Source: Paragordius varius
Lineage: Eukaryota; Nematomorpha
Direction of reading: 5' to 3'
Length of the DNA: 64,000 nt
NCBI GenBank assembly: GCA_964247055.1
Contig: OZ176057.1
Span: 3,968,001 to 4,032,000, forward strand
The position numbers were made by a program, and so were the translations under genes. Positions 24,301-35,700 of this stretch are shown one piece after another. Below the pieces are notes generated by a model. It was not told where the DNA came from, ran no database searches, and was given only the letters and a program-made list of their open reading frames with translations. The first letter of the stretch is position 1, and each line of letters starts with the position of its first letter.

Positions 24301-24441
24301 CGCCACAAAGAACCGTATACAAGCGAATGGTATGCCGATATAAATATTTACTGGTTACAAAAATTGCTTGAAATGTTGGGAAAATACACTGGACCACAAA
24401 TAACTCAAGCCCTATCCCAATACCCCCTTAGTATTGTTTGA
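14782..24441 (+). CDS. BUB1: BUB1-family mitotic checkpoint serine/threonine kinase (six exons)
   Basis: BUB1 acts at kinetochores in the spindle-assembly checkpoint and phosphorylates histone H2A. Exons 14782-14867, 14908-15830, 17066-17493, 20706-20854, 22743-22900 and 23807-24441 join in phase to 792 residues. A GLEBS-like motif (FGQVSFEENRKLYYR, residues about 14-28) would bind Bub3. A basic stretch KKRK and a KEN box (residues 310-312) follow. The kinase spans about 330-792: glycine loop GEGAFA 337-342, ATP lysine K409 in CALKIQ, catalytic loop HTDIKPDN with D520 and N525, DFG 569-571, and a C-lobe with WSFSLDYFGFLGCVHCL. The family's N-terminal TPR was not found, so ATG 14782 (preceded in frame by TGA) may be a true start of a short form or an internal Met. 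BUBR1 is less likely because the catalytic residues are intact. Confidence 0.88.
14908..15830 (+). CDS. BUB1: BUB1 exon b: long middle region with KEN box
   Basis: The acceptor is TTTACAG at 14907; TTTCAG at 14895 is an in-phase alternative adding four residues. The preceding intron would be only 40 (or 28) bp. The exon is Asn/Ser-rich and mostly disordered, with NNKKRKTF (possible NLS), AKENIAS (KEN box) and a DPF/W...F patch before the kinase. It ends ATGATAG|GTAATG in phase 1, so the next exon completes MIGEGAFAKVF. Confidence 0.8.
15999..16290. mobile_element. Tc1/mariner-type MITE (family T) in BUB1 intron
   Basis: TA precedes CAGTAAAAATTATAATTATA. The inverted end with TTTTACGTTTTGTCCG closes it near 16290. 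It is ~285 bp and non-coding. Confidence 0.65.
16545..17045. mobile_element. MS1 element (21-bp unit foldback MITE) ending 20 bp from a BUB1 acceptor
   Basis: It starts ATCATTTACACCTTAAA and ends TTTTAGGTGTAAATGGCA. The right arm holds about ten diverged 21-bp units containing GTGAATTTG(A/G)ATTGTT; the left arm is short. Parts of the arm read open into the BUB1 exon, but this is an effect of the 21-bp unit and not coding. Confidence 0.7.
17066..17493 (+). CDS. BUB1: BUB1 exon c: kinase N-lobe
   Basis: The acceptor TTATTAG and donor CTCAAT|GTAAAA frame the sequence. It carries the glycine loop, a long low-complexity insert (NTNTNEGYDARCNS onward), MMCALKIQQDPFDSVWEYHI (ATP lysine and the start of helix C) and FLHMELYANGTLLN (hinge region, matching human ELYSYGTLLN). 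The open frame upstream of 17066 is MS1 sequence. Confidence 0.9.
17616..18600. mobile_element. hAT-like non-autonomous element in BUB1 intron
   Basis: The left end CAGGGGGCTGTCCAACATAA and right end ...TGTACACCCCTG are imperfect inverted repeats. Inside them are inverted GGCTTCG..GGCC and ATATGGGCATT motifs. A second copy of such an end lies near 17930-17980, suggesting one fragment within another. No transposase is visible, and the flanks give no clean 8-bp duplication. An (AT)n run sits at 18367-18397. Confidence 0.5.
18672..18926 (+). repeat. 21-bp tandem array, left arm of MS3
   Basis: About twelve units of 21 bp with CAA(G/C)CAAACGCAACATTTTT as core. The array is open in several frames on both strands only because 21 is divisible by three. 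Confidence 0.9.
19153..19689. mobile_element. MS2-type element nested in MS3
   Basis: The ends GCACTTCAAGAGTGTC and AAACTCTTGAAGTGC are inverted. Inner units with GACCAACTTGAA...GTTCAA and the internal core (CGAAAATAATTTATCTAT ... near 19250) match the MS2 copies at 20.9-21.7 and 34.5-35.1 kb. Confidence 0.7.
19917..20165 (-). repeat. 21-bp tandem array, right arm of MS3
   Basis: Inverted counterpart of the left array, also about twelve units. It carries more unit variants (for example GTTGTATTTGG and GTTGCCTTTGC). Confidence 0.9.
20201..20636. mobile_element. Palindromic Tc1/mariner-type MITE (family P), copy 1
   Basis: TA|CAGTGTATGCAATTTTAATGG opens it and CCATTAAAATGCATACTG closes it. 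The body is a long imperfect palindrome, for example AATATTTGGTAAAGAATGG mirrored near 20460. Confidence 0.75.
20706..20854 (+). CDS. BUB1: BUB1 exon d: catalytic loop
   Basis: The acceptor is CTTTATTTAG at 20705 and the donor is CTTGG|GTAAAC. It encodes FVNYYKSRNKLIPTPIIIYL, then ACEMLDILYCLHHICHIL, then HTDIKPDNFLLG. This aligns without gaps to human BUB1 from LLN to HGDIKPDNFILG. The Gly of HGD is Thr here; other family members vary at this position, and the catalytic Asp is kept. Phase 0 in and phase 2 out both fit the neighbouring exons. The exon lies only 70 bp after one MITE and about 20 bp before an MS2 element. Confidence 0.9.
20876..21667. mobile_element. MS2 foldback element, copy with 4 + 11 units
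   Basis: It starts TACCATTTACACTTCAAGAG and ends CTCTTGAAGTGTAAATGGTA. The left arm has about four 21-bp units and the right arm eleven, with core GGACCAACTTGAATTGTTC. The ~380-bp internal core is shared with the other MS2 copies. TA-rich DNA borders both ends. Confidence 0.85.
21410..21650 (+). repeat. 21-bp tandem array (MS2 right arm)
   Basis: Eleven units of GGACCAACTTGAATTGTTC plus AA, with rare G/A variants. Identity between units is very high, consistent with recent expansion. Confidence 0.95.
21716..21985. mobile_element. MS1 element, short-armed copy
   Basis: Left-arm units CAATTCAAATTCACCC, internal core and right end GTGAATTTTAACTGTAAATGGTA match other MS1 copies. The left outermost end is degraded. 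Confidence 0.6.
22262..22548. mobile_element. Tc1/mariner-type MITE (family T) with intact ends
   Basis: TA|CAGTAAAAACTGAAATTA at the left and CAATTTTTACTG|TA at the right. TIRs are ~75 bp with ACAAA and GACAACCATAC motifs. It lies in the intron before BUB1 exon e. Confidence 0.8.
22470..22756 (+). repeat. Tandem duplication of MITE end plus BUB1 splice acceptor
   Basis: Two consecutive copies, ~140 bp each, run from AAAAGTATGGTTGTCTTTTG through TTTTTACTGTAAGTTTG and CCAGAGATTTATCAGTCAT. They carry the same acceptor plus the first ~15 bases of exon e (acceptors at 22586 and 22742). The copies differ by small changes between the MITE end and the acceptor. Confidence 0.85.
22743..22900 (+). 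CDS. BUB1: BUB1 exon e: DFG segment
   Basis: The acceptor TTTTATTCCAG completes GG|A, then reads DLSVMYELCHLFSSATSKKS ... RMLKIMDFGKSIDLTFYPK. Human BUB1 has ALIDLGQSIDMKLFPKG at the same place. The donor is CCCAAAG|GTTTAT in phase 1. The upstream decoy acceptor at 22586 would join in the same phase but reach a stop after about 15 codons. Confidence 0.9.
22946..23181. mobile_element. MS1 element in BUB1 intron
   Basis: TACCATTTACAATTCAAATT opens it and GGGTGAATTTCGAGTGTGAG closes it. One or two units remain per arm. Confidence 0.65.
23470..23744. mobile_element. Tc1/mariner-type MITE (family T)
   Basis: AACTGAAATTATACGGACAA at the left, inverted TCCGTATAGTTTCAA and TTTACTG at the right. It ends about 60 bp before the last BUB1 exon. 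Confidence 0.6.
23807..24441 (+). CDS. BUB1: BUB1 exon f: kinase C-lobe and stop
   Basis: The acceptor TTTTTATTATAG completes G|AT (Asp). The frame reads VHFAKRSQEKDFSCPEMR then AWSFSLDYFGFLGCVHCLTF, equivalent to human [27 protein letters not shown]. A His/Asn-rich insert (about residues 635-680, HHHRNNINNINN and HHHHPLT) replaces the short vertebrate loop. The final ~100 residues hold the helical end with MSCWKITEKWSK. The frame closes with TGA at 24439. Confidence 0.9.
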
Positions 24442-24484
24442 AAAAATGATCTAAATAAGAGATTTGAAAAGTTATGACATGTAA

Positions 24485-24490
24485 AATAAA
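24485..24490 (+). terminator. Candidate poly(A) signal of BUB1
   Basis: AATAAA lies 44 bp after the BUB1 stop; another lies near 24690. In such AT-rich DNA this is only suggestive. Confidence 0.35.
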
Positions 24491-24959
24491 CAAGAGATTT
24501 GTAAAACGAATCTAAATTTAGGCCATATTTGATGTGCGCCCGCCTTTGAGTAATTAGGGGGCGATAATTACAGAGAAAATTAACATTTTTACACTGTGAT
24601 TTTATTAATTTTATAAATGTAATATTATACATATAAATTGTCTATTTTACATAGTATCCTTAATTTATTGATATTATATAATTATTGTTAAATAAATTGT
24701 ATATAATTATACAACCTTAAATATTTTTAGTGCTAATCAGGATTTTATGTTAAAAAATGATAAATGCAGACAATATAAGCTTATAACTTTTTATATTAAT
24801 AATTTAAATATAGAGCCCTTGCGAAATGCAGTTATTTAAGTTGCCGATCACTGAAATAATATATTTGTTTTTAATTAATTTAAAATAAAAATGCTTAGAT
24901 TTCACCGAATCAAATGATATAAAAAATAGTTTTAATTTCTAAGTAAGCATGGGTAAGTA

Positions 24960-25474
24960 CAGTAAAAATTGAAATTGTACGGACAAAACAACGTAAAAAT
25001 ATAAATGATATTTTTGTAAAAGACAACTATACCTTTTTTGAACCTTAATTTTTCCTATATAAGCTATTTAAATCACAATTGTAAAATTTAAAATTGAATG
25101 TGTTAGTTATAATAGTTGTACACTTCAGGTGTGTTCAAAAAGCTGCACGCAAGAACCTATTCAAAATATTACGGCCCACGAGAAGATTCATTTACAAAAT
25201 CTCACGAAATCCAAGTGAAATTGACCTCGTTAAACAAACTTTCTAAATTAATCATTTCAATCCGCAATGAACTGACAAAAAATGTAAAAATATGTTTTAA
25301 CAATCTTAGCTCTAAAATCTAATAAATTTGTTAATGCCCATATATTTGGCGAATGCGACCCGTCGTTGTCAACCCGAAAATGCGGCCTGTGAAGCCACGT
25401 GTGGTGTTGGACAACCCTGCTTTAGAGTTTAAAAAAAGGGTTTAATTTAAATTTGTCCGTATTTCAATTTTATG
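24960..25474. mobile_element. Family T MITE interrupted by a hAT-like fragment
   Basis: The left half CAGTAAAAATTGAAATTGTA and a right half with TTTGTCCGTATTTCAATTTT are separated by a hAT-like stretch at 25126-25419. That stretch runs from CAGGTGTGTTCAAA to GTTGGACAACCCTG, with ATGCCCATATATTTGGC inside, and resembles the element at 17616-18600. The ORF at 25116-25322 lies in it and resembles no transposase I know. Confidence 0.5.
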
Positions 25475-25479
25475 TATCA

Positions 25480-26340
25480 AAAGTGTGGATTATATTAAAT
25501 GTGAAAATATTGAAAAAAATTACTTCTCTAATATGAAAAAATTGAAATTTACTCATTTTCAACTTGCGATGCTATCATCATTTAAAACCATTTTAAATCT
25601 CCATAACCTTTTGGGGTACTTTTATGTCTCAGAACCATTTTCAATTTAAATATCTTAAATAAAAAAGTGAGACAAATTTAATATATGCTTTCTTTAACCT
25701 TTTAAAAGCTTGTAAATATTTTTTTAAAAAATGTAACAAATCCTCATCTCAAACTTTTTTGCCGCCATTTTATTCCAGAATTTTTTTTAAATTGCTAATG
25801 CAAGACGCAAATAAAAGTAAATTATGGTTAGAAAGTGTAAATAATTTAACTTTAAAAAGCTTTCACGCTATATTTTACCAGCAAAAATTTGATACATTTT
25901 GATTTTAATCTCAGCTGTTAGTTTCAATCGTGTTTTGGAGCTGTTCCAAAAGGCTTTATAAGTCAAAACTGTAAGAAATATAAGTTTTTTTATCTAATTC
26001 ATGAGAACAATGTTTGATAATCAATTGAAATAACATAAGAAACGTTGCATATTTACATTGAGTGCGGTGATATAAAATTAGCCCAATATGTCAACTAGGG
26101 CAAAAAAGTGAAAAGGTCTGAAAAATTGTCTTTTAAATAAAACATCTACTTTCAAAGAAACTCTTAAAACTAATTTTAAAATTTCTCAACGATAAATATG
26201 TAATAGAGTTAAACTTTCATAATTGTATATTTAGTCTCTCTTTACTGTGAAGTAGGGTGTCCTTTCACATTAAATCATTAGAAATTATTTTACGCTTTTT
26301 GTTGAAATGATAAAAAGCAGTTTAATTTTATATTTTATTA
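25480..26340. other. No gene recognised between the convergent genes
   Basis: AT-rich, probably unique sequence. Nothing with splice sites and family resemblance was found here. Confidence 0.4.
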
Positions 26341-26380
26341 TAGGTGGCTTTCATCTTTGATACCATACTTTATGTATATT

Positions 26381-26602
26381 GTATATTTCACACCTCAAAT
26401 TCACCCTAAATAAATTTGTTTTACTTATATTTGTATTTAAAAAAATTTTATGTAAAATTATACTAAAAAAATAATAAACTATGCCATAAAGATGTATTTC
26501 ATAATAAGGCTGAGTCGTTATATTAGCCCGAAAACACATAATTTAATTTTAGAGCGAAGGGTTTTGAATAGTTTAAGGTTGAATTTAAATTGTAAATGGT
26601 AT
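26381..26602. mobile_element. MS1 element downstream of the carrier gene
   Basis: CACACCTCAAATTCACCCTA at the left, ...AAATTGTAAATGGTATA at the right, with the MS1 core between. Confidence 0.55.
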
Positions 26603-26738
26603 AGTAAATAGAGTTAGTCATATTATCATTACAAAAAAAAAGTAGCCCATTATTTTCATTAAAGATATTTGCTGTAACCTAAAATTATTTTGTCTATCAA
26701 GTATAACAATATTGCAAAAGGGCGGTATTATATATTAA

Positions 26739-26744
26739 TTTATT
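26739..26744 (-). terminator. Candidate poly(A) signal of SLC25A10
   Basis: AATAAA on the minus strand, about 80 bp past the stop codon. Low specificity in AT-rich DNA. Confidence 0.35.
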
Positions 26745-26822
26745 AATAATAAATGTTGTTGATTAAGACAATTCCATTTTCAAGTTAATTCAACAACAAG
26801 ATTCTAAAATTATCTGGGATTC

Positions 26823-26927
26823 TTAGAGAGAATAAGCTTTTATCCCGAAATGCTTAGTAATTTGCTCCAAAAACACAAAAGTTAATACAGTATGAGGGGC
26901 TAACCTAGTAAAGGCTGGTATGTAACC
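26823..26927 (-). CDS. SLC25A10: SLC25A10 exon 10 (last membrane helix, stop)
   Basis: The acceptor TTTAAATAG precedes GYIPAFTRLAPHTVLTFVF, then LEQITKHFGIKAYSL and TAA. It corresponds to human GLVPAGIRLIPHTVLTFVFLEQLRKNFG. Confidence 0.93.
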   Translation of the reverse strand, partial: GYIPAFTRLAPHTVLTFVFLEQITKHFGIKAYSL

Positions 26928-29900
26928 CTATTTAAATAAATATAATGAGTCAAAATATAAAATTTGTGCTTAAAATTATATTATAAACAGTAAACATTGA
27001 AATTATATGGACAAAACGTAAAAATATAAAGACAATTTTTTTTCAAACGACAACCATATATACTTTTTTAAATCTATTATTGTCTAATAAAAATGAATTA
27101 ATTACAATTGTAAAATATCAATGGATTGTGTTATATTTTGCGGTTTAAAACATATCACTTATATTTTAGATAATTGAGATTAAAAATGTATGGCTGTCTT
27201 TTGATAAAAATATTTTCTTTATAGTTTCCATTTTGTCCTTATAACTTCAATCTTTAATATATATTATATATATAGCATTTAATGGATATTATAATTTTTT
27301 TTGAAAAGACTGTTTTTGTATTAAAAAATTTATATTCGATGTTTTTATATCAAAAAAAGAATAACGAATAGCATAATTATTCCATTTAAACTTCATATTC
27401 ACCCTAAAATAAATTATATTTTAAGATTAAAAATTAACTATATTTTTTAATATTGTTAAAAAATAAAACTTTATTTAAAATTAAAATAATACTAAAAATA
27501 TAATAAATTAGGCCATAAATAAATATTTCATATTAATGGTGAGTTATAAATAGCCCGAATCCACATAATTTAATTTTAGGGTGAATTTGAATCGTAAATC
27601 ATATATATACCCATAAATACATAAACAATTAATTTATACTAAAATTAAAAAAAACTATATTTTATTATAATTTATTAATTATCATTTGAAAATAAAAAAA
27701 CCCTTTAAGAAAAAGCATTAAATGCTAGAAAATAAAAATCATATAAACGATATGAGCCGTTTTATAGTTAAAGTTATCCTCTAATAAATGATGTCAAATT
27801 TTTAAAAATGGTTTTCGTACATAATAAAGTTTGAAGAATTTAGAAAAAGGTTAATTAAATCAATATTTTTTTTCAATAAAAACGGCAACTAGGAAAAAAT
27901 TAACTATATAATAATTGATTCCTTTTATATTCTATGTCAATGTAATATAAATAATTAACCAGCATTTTTTTCTTAAAAAAGTAAAAAATTGAAATTCTAA
28001 GGACAAAACAACGTAAAAATATATAAAGATACAAATATTTTTTTTTCAAAAAGACAACCATACTTTTTTAGGCCTCCTTAATTTTTCCCATATAAAATAT
28101 TAAATCAAAATTGTAAATTATATAATTGATTGTGTTACCAATATACATTTAACCTACATACTTTGCAATTCAAACAATAAGTTTTATTCAACTAATTCAA
28201 GATTCAAAGTATGGTTAAGAAAATTACGCATTATATATTAAAATTTATTTAAAATTAAGATAAAATTCAATGATAAAATATAAATTTTTAATTTTCAACT
28301 TTTATTGTATAATTTTCGGGAAAGACTTGACAATAAAAGTCGAAATTTATTTTTTTATCACATACGCATTATACCTTAATTTCAAATAAATCAAGATTAA
28401 TCGTATGTTTGTCTTTTGGGAAAAATATTTTCTTTATTTTTACGTTTTGTCCGTATAATTTTAATTTTTAATGTAATTTTTTAATTTATTATATAGAAAT
28501 ATTAAAAAATATTTACCTTATAAAATCCCAAAATTCCTGCATCAGATTGTAAAACCTTTTGGGCGCAATCGAATATTCCCTAAAAATAGAAATTTTATAT
28601 GTAAAATAAAATAGTAAACATTTTTTGATGGAAATAAATGGTTTTTTCTTTCATTAAAATAAAATAGTAAACATTTTTTGATGAAAAAAAATGGTTTTTT
28701 CTATCATTCTCTGTAATGATAATATAAATAGCAATACTATTATTTTATTTGAGCACAAATAAATTTATGTGGGCAGAAATAAATAATTAGAGGTGTCATT
28801 ATTTACACAAAGATATATTTAAAAATACAATGGGACATTCTGACCGAAAAAGTTGAAAGCAAAAATGACATCGATTCAACATAACCTTAACCTTTTTAAT
28901 AAAACAATTTTTAGGTTATATTAAATTTTTAGTATTAAATGAAAAAAATCGCCTTATATTACCACGAAATAGAAATATTATGTGCTGTAAATTAATTCGT
29001 GGTATGGAATGCGGAGTACTACCCTATACGATGATGATAAATTTTTATTATTAAATGTTTTCTACATAATGTTAAATTGTTAAAAAGTTGGAACCACCTT
29101 TGTTATAGGATATATATATATATATATATATATACTCTAAAACTAAAAAAACAACATTTATTTTGTAAGAGCATTAATTTTCATCTTATCAAATAAATCT
29201 TTATATAAATTTAAGGGGTTGGTTGTTATATAAAATCATAAATTCACTATTATGGACACTTATTTAGAAAATGTAGTTGATTTTAAAATAAATCGAATAA
29301 AATTAAACCTTTGTTTAACTGAAGTGTCAACACGCGACCGGCAAAAAAATTTTAAAATTGATAATTTGCAAAAATATGTTTATAAGATTTTAGCAAAATT
29401 GATATTTCTTAAACAATTTAATTCTAAATAAGTCTATTCAATTAGCAAGAACTAGCAAAAAATTATAATATTGTGTTAACATTTTGCACTGTTTTTACAT
29501 ATGGAATCAAATAAATTTTTTATGAATGTTATATATATATATATATGTATTTAAAACGCGGACAAGAACTCTTTGTGTTAGACATTCGTGGTTTAAAACA
29601 TGAAAAAAAAATATAATTTTACAGTAAAAATTGAAATTATACGGACAAACCGTAATAATATAAAGACAAATATTTTTATCTAGACAAACATTAAACCTTA
29701 ATTTTTCTTAGATAGCATATTTAGTTACAATAATTGTAAAATATAGAATTGATTGTGTTTGTAATTTATATCTGTATTTCAATCTTTGCCATTATATTGA
29801 AATAAAAAACAAAATTTAAGAAGTATGGTTGGTTGTTTAGAAAAAAATATTTGTCTTTATTTTTTTGCGTTTTGTCTCAGTTTTTACTATATATTTCTCA

Positions 29901-32668
29901 CTCTCATTACTTTATATTCATTGGGTTTGGCATTCATCATGCGTGTTTTTAGAACATCCAAAGGCTGAGTTAAGGTTGTAGCTATTATACTCTATAAATC
30001 AAATTGAGATAAAAAATTCACATTAAAAACAATTTATCTAAATAAAGTGTAGCAAGTAAAAAAAAATTTTTTTTTGTAAATAAACCAAATTTTTAATAGT
30101 ACTTTGTTTTGATAAATGATATAATTATAATATAACTATCGTTTTAATTGATTTGTTTGATGGTATTCAATTAAAAATATTTGCAATCTCATCAAACAGC
30201 TATAAAATATTTATCAAAATATGAATAAGTTAACGTACTATTTACGATTAAAATTCACCCTTGAACAATTCAAACTCACCCTAAAATAATTATCTGTTTT
30301 CGGACTAATATAACTCATCATAGATATGATAAATATTTTTACGACATAGTTTATTATTTTTTAAGCATTATATTAATTTTCGACAGAATTTCATATTTTA
30401 AAAATAATATAGATAGAGATTTTTAATTTTAAAAACCTATTTTATTTTAGAATGAATATAAAATGTTCGAGGGTCAATTTGAATTGTTCAAGGGTAAATT
30501 TGACCTGTAAATGGTATAGTAAATTTATTTATATATATCATACAAATTAAAGTAAAATTAGGGTGGTTAAAAAAATTATAGATAGGAAAAAATTATTGAA
30601 ACAATTTCTATCAAAAGTATAGAGGTACTTAGAGTAAATAATTGAAATTACACGGACAAAACGTAAAAATATAACGACAAATATTTTTTTAAAAACTTTC
30701 TTAAAAAACCTTGATTATTTGTAGTGATTGTTTTAAACTGCAAAATATAAAATAGAGACATATATTGGTTACACAATCCCTTATATATTTTACGAATGAA
30801 ATTAATTGATTTCCGTAGGATAAATATAAATTAAAAAAAGTATAATGGTTGTATTTTGAAAAAAAATATTGTCCCTATATTTTCACGTTTTTTGTCCGTA
30901 AAATTTTAATTTTTACTGTACATGTATTTTCACAAATATTACATTGTGAATTTGAAAAATAAAATTTAGAAAATAAAAAATTTTCAACAATATATTTGAT
31001 TACTTACAGCAGAAACGCTAGAAATAATATGGGTTTCAACGTTATCCGGTCTATGAGCGTATTGCAGTAACATTTGCTTAATTTGATCGTAAAAAGCCAA
31101 CTATATATAAACAAACCGAATAAAGAAAAAAATTATTTATTTTAATACTCCTAATCAATTTTTTACAATTTAAAACATTGTATTTTTGGAAAAAAAGTTT
31201 CATCAAAATATATATATACATACTTTCATTTCAAATAAATTATTTTTCAAAAAAATTCAATTTCGGCTATGAATAAGAAATATTATCAAAATAAAATTAC
31301 TACCTAGCTACCTACATACATGCCTATTTAAAAAATTATAAATACAAATTATTTTTGAGAAAAAAGCTAATATATATAAACAGTGACATTGAATTAATCA
31401 TTTAATGTCATCAGAAACCAACAATATTTTATTATATGGTCTTAATTTGAAGCGAGAGTGCCCAACATAAATGGAAAATAAATCAACAGTAAAAATTGAA
31501 ATTATACGGACAAAACGTAATAAAGACAAAAAATTTTTTCAACAGTCAACCATACTTTTATAAACCTCCTTAATTGATCCTATAAAATCATTCAATTACA
31601 ATTGTAATTTACATAATTGATTGCGTTACCAATTTACATATTGTTTCATATCTTTACATTTAAATAATGATTTATATTACGAAAAATCAAATTTTAAAAT
31701 GTATAATTGTCTTTTAGAAAAAAATATTTGTCTTTGTACTTTTGTCCGTAAAATTTTTATTTTTACTGTATATAGAAACTGTACTGTTTAATTTTTACAT
31801 GAATTATGTATAAAAAAAACTTTTAAATTTTTTTTTAAAAAAGTATACTTTCTTGACTAAAAGCCGTAATATTATCTTTAGGACCTTAATTTTTTAAAAA
31901 AAAATATTTTTAATAAGAATATATTAAAACAGATATATACCATTTAGAGTTCAAACTCACCCTCAAATTTATATTCCTTGAACAATTTATATTCACCCTA
32001 AAAATAAATTATGTGTTTTTGAAGTAATTAACTAATATAAAATATAATAGCATAGTTTTTATTTTTTTCGTATTATCTTAATTTAAAACAAAATTTTATT
32101 TTTTGATAATATACATATATATATATATATATATATTTAGGTTTTTTATCTTAAAAAACATACAATTTTTTTGTGGATTTTAAATTGTTTGAGAGTGAAT
32201 TTGAATTTTAAATGGTATATTGTACAATAATTTCCTTTAAATAAAAAATATGATTTGACACAACTTAAATCTTATTTTGCTGCTGTTTAACTAAAAAGCG
32301 TTTATTAAAACAAATTTTATAAAAACTTGAGAAATTTTATTAAATGATTCAAAACATGTTAGATTAGGACTAAAATATTTATGTTGCCAAAAAATGAAAT
32401 ATTATTAAAAAAAACTTTGGGTAAAATACATATATAAATTCACCCTAAAAATAAATTATGAGTTTTCGGGCACTATTATAACTCATTATCTATATGAAAT
32501 ATTTCTTTATGGCATTACTATATTGTTTTTTCAGTATTATTTCAATTTTAAACAAAATTATACTTTTTGAAAATAAAAAAATATAGGTACTTTTTAATTT
32601 TTAAAAAACACATAATTTATTTTAGTGTAAATTTGTGTTTTTAAGGGTGAATCTTAAAGGTAAAAGGG

Positions 32669-32712
<44 letters not shown>

Positions 32713-35700
32713 ACCTGACCCACAGTCATAAATATTCCACGCGTAATGGCCATAGTAACCCCATTAAACAGTTTGGGGATCCCTTCAACCCTTGCTACAC
32801 GATAAAGTCCATCAAAAGCGTTTCCATAACTAAATTTTTATTAAATAAAAAAATGCAATTTCATGTTTTTGATAAAAAGAATTTTTTTACGTAAAAAATA
32901 TATTTATTAACGTTTTGTATGAATGATTTTTATTTTGTCATTTTTTTCGTATCAAAATTTTTAATTAAAATACATTTTATAATAAATAAGATAAATAATG
33001 AATTTACCGATTTTTTTTTCCATACATAAGATATAATATAATTGCGTTGTTAAAGATAAAATTAAGTTATTTTTTTAACAATTCTATTTTTGTTGATATT
33101 GCATTATATTATTCTAAAAACGTTAATAAAATTATATTTTGATAAGAAATATAATATAATTTTGTCTGTACGTTCTAACTTAATAAAATTTCAAATTTTT
33201 TGTCTTTATAATACCGTGTGCATTTTAATGGTTGCTTATTTTATACACACTATAGTTGGGCAATTTGCAACACACAGTAGTGTATGGAAAAAAACAACAA
33301 AATGTTAGAATAAACAATTTTTTCCATTCTTTTTTCCATACTACACTACTGTGTGTTGCCGATTGCCCAACTATAGTGTGTGTGAAATAAGAAACCATTC
33401 ATTAAAATGCATACTGTAAATGTATTATAGTACAGAGATGAGAGCTATCAAAAAACCTAAAAGAATCTACATGTAAACATGCCATGTATGAAATATTTCA
33501 TTTTATTAATTCCATATTTATTCACAAAAAAAGGGAATTCAAATAAAAATGGAAAATCTTATTAATAGCAACACATACATTAAATCTCCTATTCGCCAAT
33601 TTAACAAATGAAAACCCTAAAAATAGGATTAGTGTTATAACTGTAATACTGTACAAGGTGTTTAAAAAAAGTGTAACATAGTTTATAAACTTACTTTCGA
33701 CGCTTTTCAAACGGCAATTTAACATCATTTTGCATTCTACAATGATTAAAAAAAATTATAATTATATTGCAATCTTAAGAACATATATTAGAATATACCT
33801 ATATATAAAAAACCTAATAATTGTTATTGGACATTAGAATAAATCTAAATATAGCAGCAAATAAAATCCTCAAATGAGGTTAGGTTAAACAAGGTAAAAT
33901 TCTTAACATTGATGGTTTTCAATCGTTTAGTTAAAACAAAAATTTTAGTCTTTAAAAAGTTTGATATATGACTAATTTTAGCATGAGAATTTAAATATTT
34001 TCTTTTCTAATATTTGAGTAGGAGAACTATTTTTATTAAAAATCAACCAAATTTTATTAATTTTATATATTATATATTTGTTAATCAATAAAATAATTTT
34101 TTTTAAGTAAAACAAAAGATGGTAAAAAAAGTTTAAAAAAATACCTTACATTGATAAGATCAGCCGGACTGCCAACAAAACCTCCCACAAGCCCAGAAAA
34201 AGATGCAAGACCCAATTTAACATACATGGGCAATGGGTATTCTATAAAAAAAATTTGGTTGACAATCAAAACTTAATTATATATTAAACATAAAATTGCT
34301 TTTTTGAACAAAAATGAGAGATCAGTTATCATCCTATAACAATTAAAATTTATGATTGAAAAAAAACGAATTATACCATTTACACTTCAAATAAATGCAT
34401 CACCTTAAAATAAATTATATGTTTTTTAACCTTAAAATATACCGATATTTTTATAGAATTTTATAAATTGTAATTTTGTTTAAAATTAAAATAATACTGA
34501 AAAATTAACATACTATGCCATAGAGATATATAGCATTTACACTTCAAGTTGGTTCTTGAACAATTCAAGTTGGTTCTTTGACATTTTTGTTTTGTTTTTA
34601 ACTTTTATCAATCAAATCGAAAATAATTCGTCTATTTTATTGTTTTTTACCTATTTTCTATTATTTAACATAAATTTTAAATCGATATCAACTTTTAATC
34701 TTTGAAAAACCGTATATCTTTATTAATTTCTAATAAATTTGGATATTTATAAGATTTTAACATGAAATGAAAAATTATATAAATTTTCTGGGTTATTAAT
34801 TAAAATTTTTCATTAAAAACATTTAAAAGTCAATTTTGTTCAATTGAAAAAAAATAGTTTGAATCAAAAAAGTGGTTTTTCAATAAAAAAATTTATTTTT
34901 AAATGAATAAATATATAATAAATAAAGAAAATTAGGTTAATAAATAATTAAATAAAAAAATAAATGCAAAAATTATGGTTAAATCAAAATTTATAAATTT
35001 TAAGGACCAACTTGAACTGTTCAAGGACCAACTTGAATTGTTCAAGGACCAACTTGAATTGTTCAAAGACCAACTTGAATTGTTCAAGGACACTCTTGAA
35101 GTGTAAATGGTATATTTTATGTTAATCACAAGTTATGCTAACCCGAAAAAACACAATATATTTAGGATGAATTTGAATTGTAAATGGTATATTACAAAAA
35201 GGAATACAGTATGCATTTTAATGGTTGCTTATTTCACAATTTACAACACAGTAGTGTATGGAAAAAAAGGAACAATTTATTTGTTGTTTTTTTCCATATA
35301 CTACTGTGTTGCAAATTGCCCAACTATAAAGTAATATAAGCCATCATTTAAAATGCTTACTATAAATGGTTTAAAATTTTGTCATCGACCCCAGTAAAAC
35401 ACATTAAATCAAATTTTAGAAAGGTAAATATTAAACATATTTCAACATATTCCAACATATCGCTTCATATTTTGACAAAACAACCCAAATTTTTATCGTA
35501 TAAACATAAAGAAAAACCGTGTGTTTCCTCAAACCCTCTAATAAAATATTTTATTAAACCTTACATTATAAGTAACTCTTAACAATTATAAATAATGTAT
35601 TGATCATTATAATTTAACAATTTTAAAAATTTAAAAAATTACCTTTATGCAGCAAATCATTATCGTAATTTTTATGATGAGTGGCTATGATATGTTGTTT

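Noticed and set aside
25116-25322. ORF as a transposase fragment
   Set aside because: It lies in a hAT-like fragment, but no dimerisation or catalytic pattern of hAT transposases could be recognised.
25925-25965. Minus-strand LLEQLQ reading as the last exon of SLC25A10
   Set aside because: Stops directly upstream and no preceding RLxPHT segment. The true last exon was found at 26823-26927 with matching phase.
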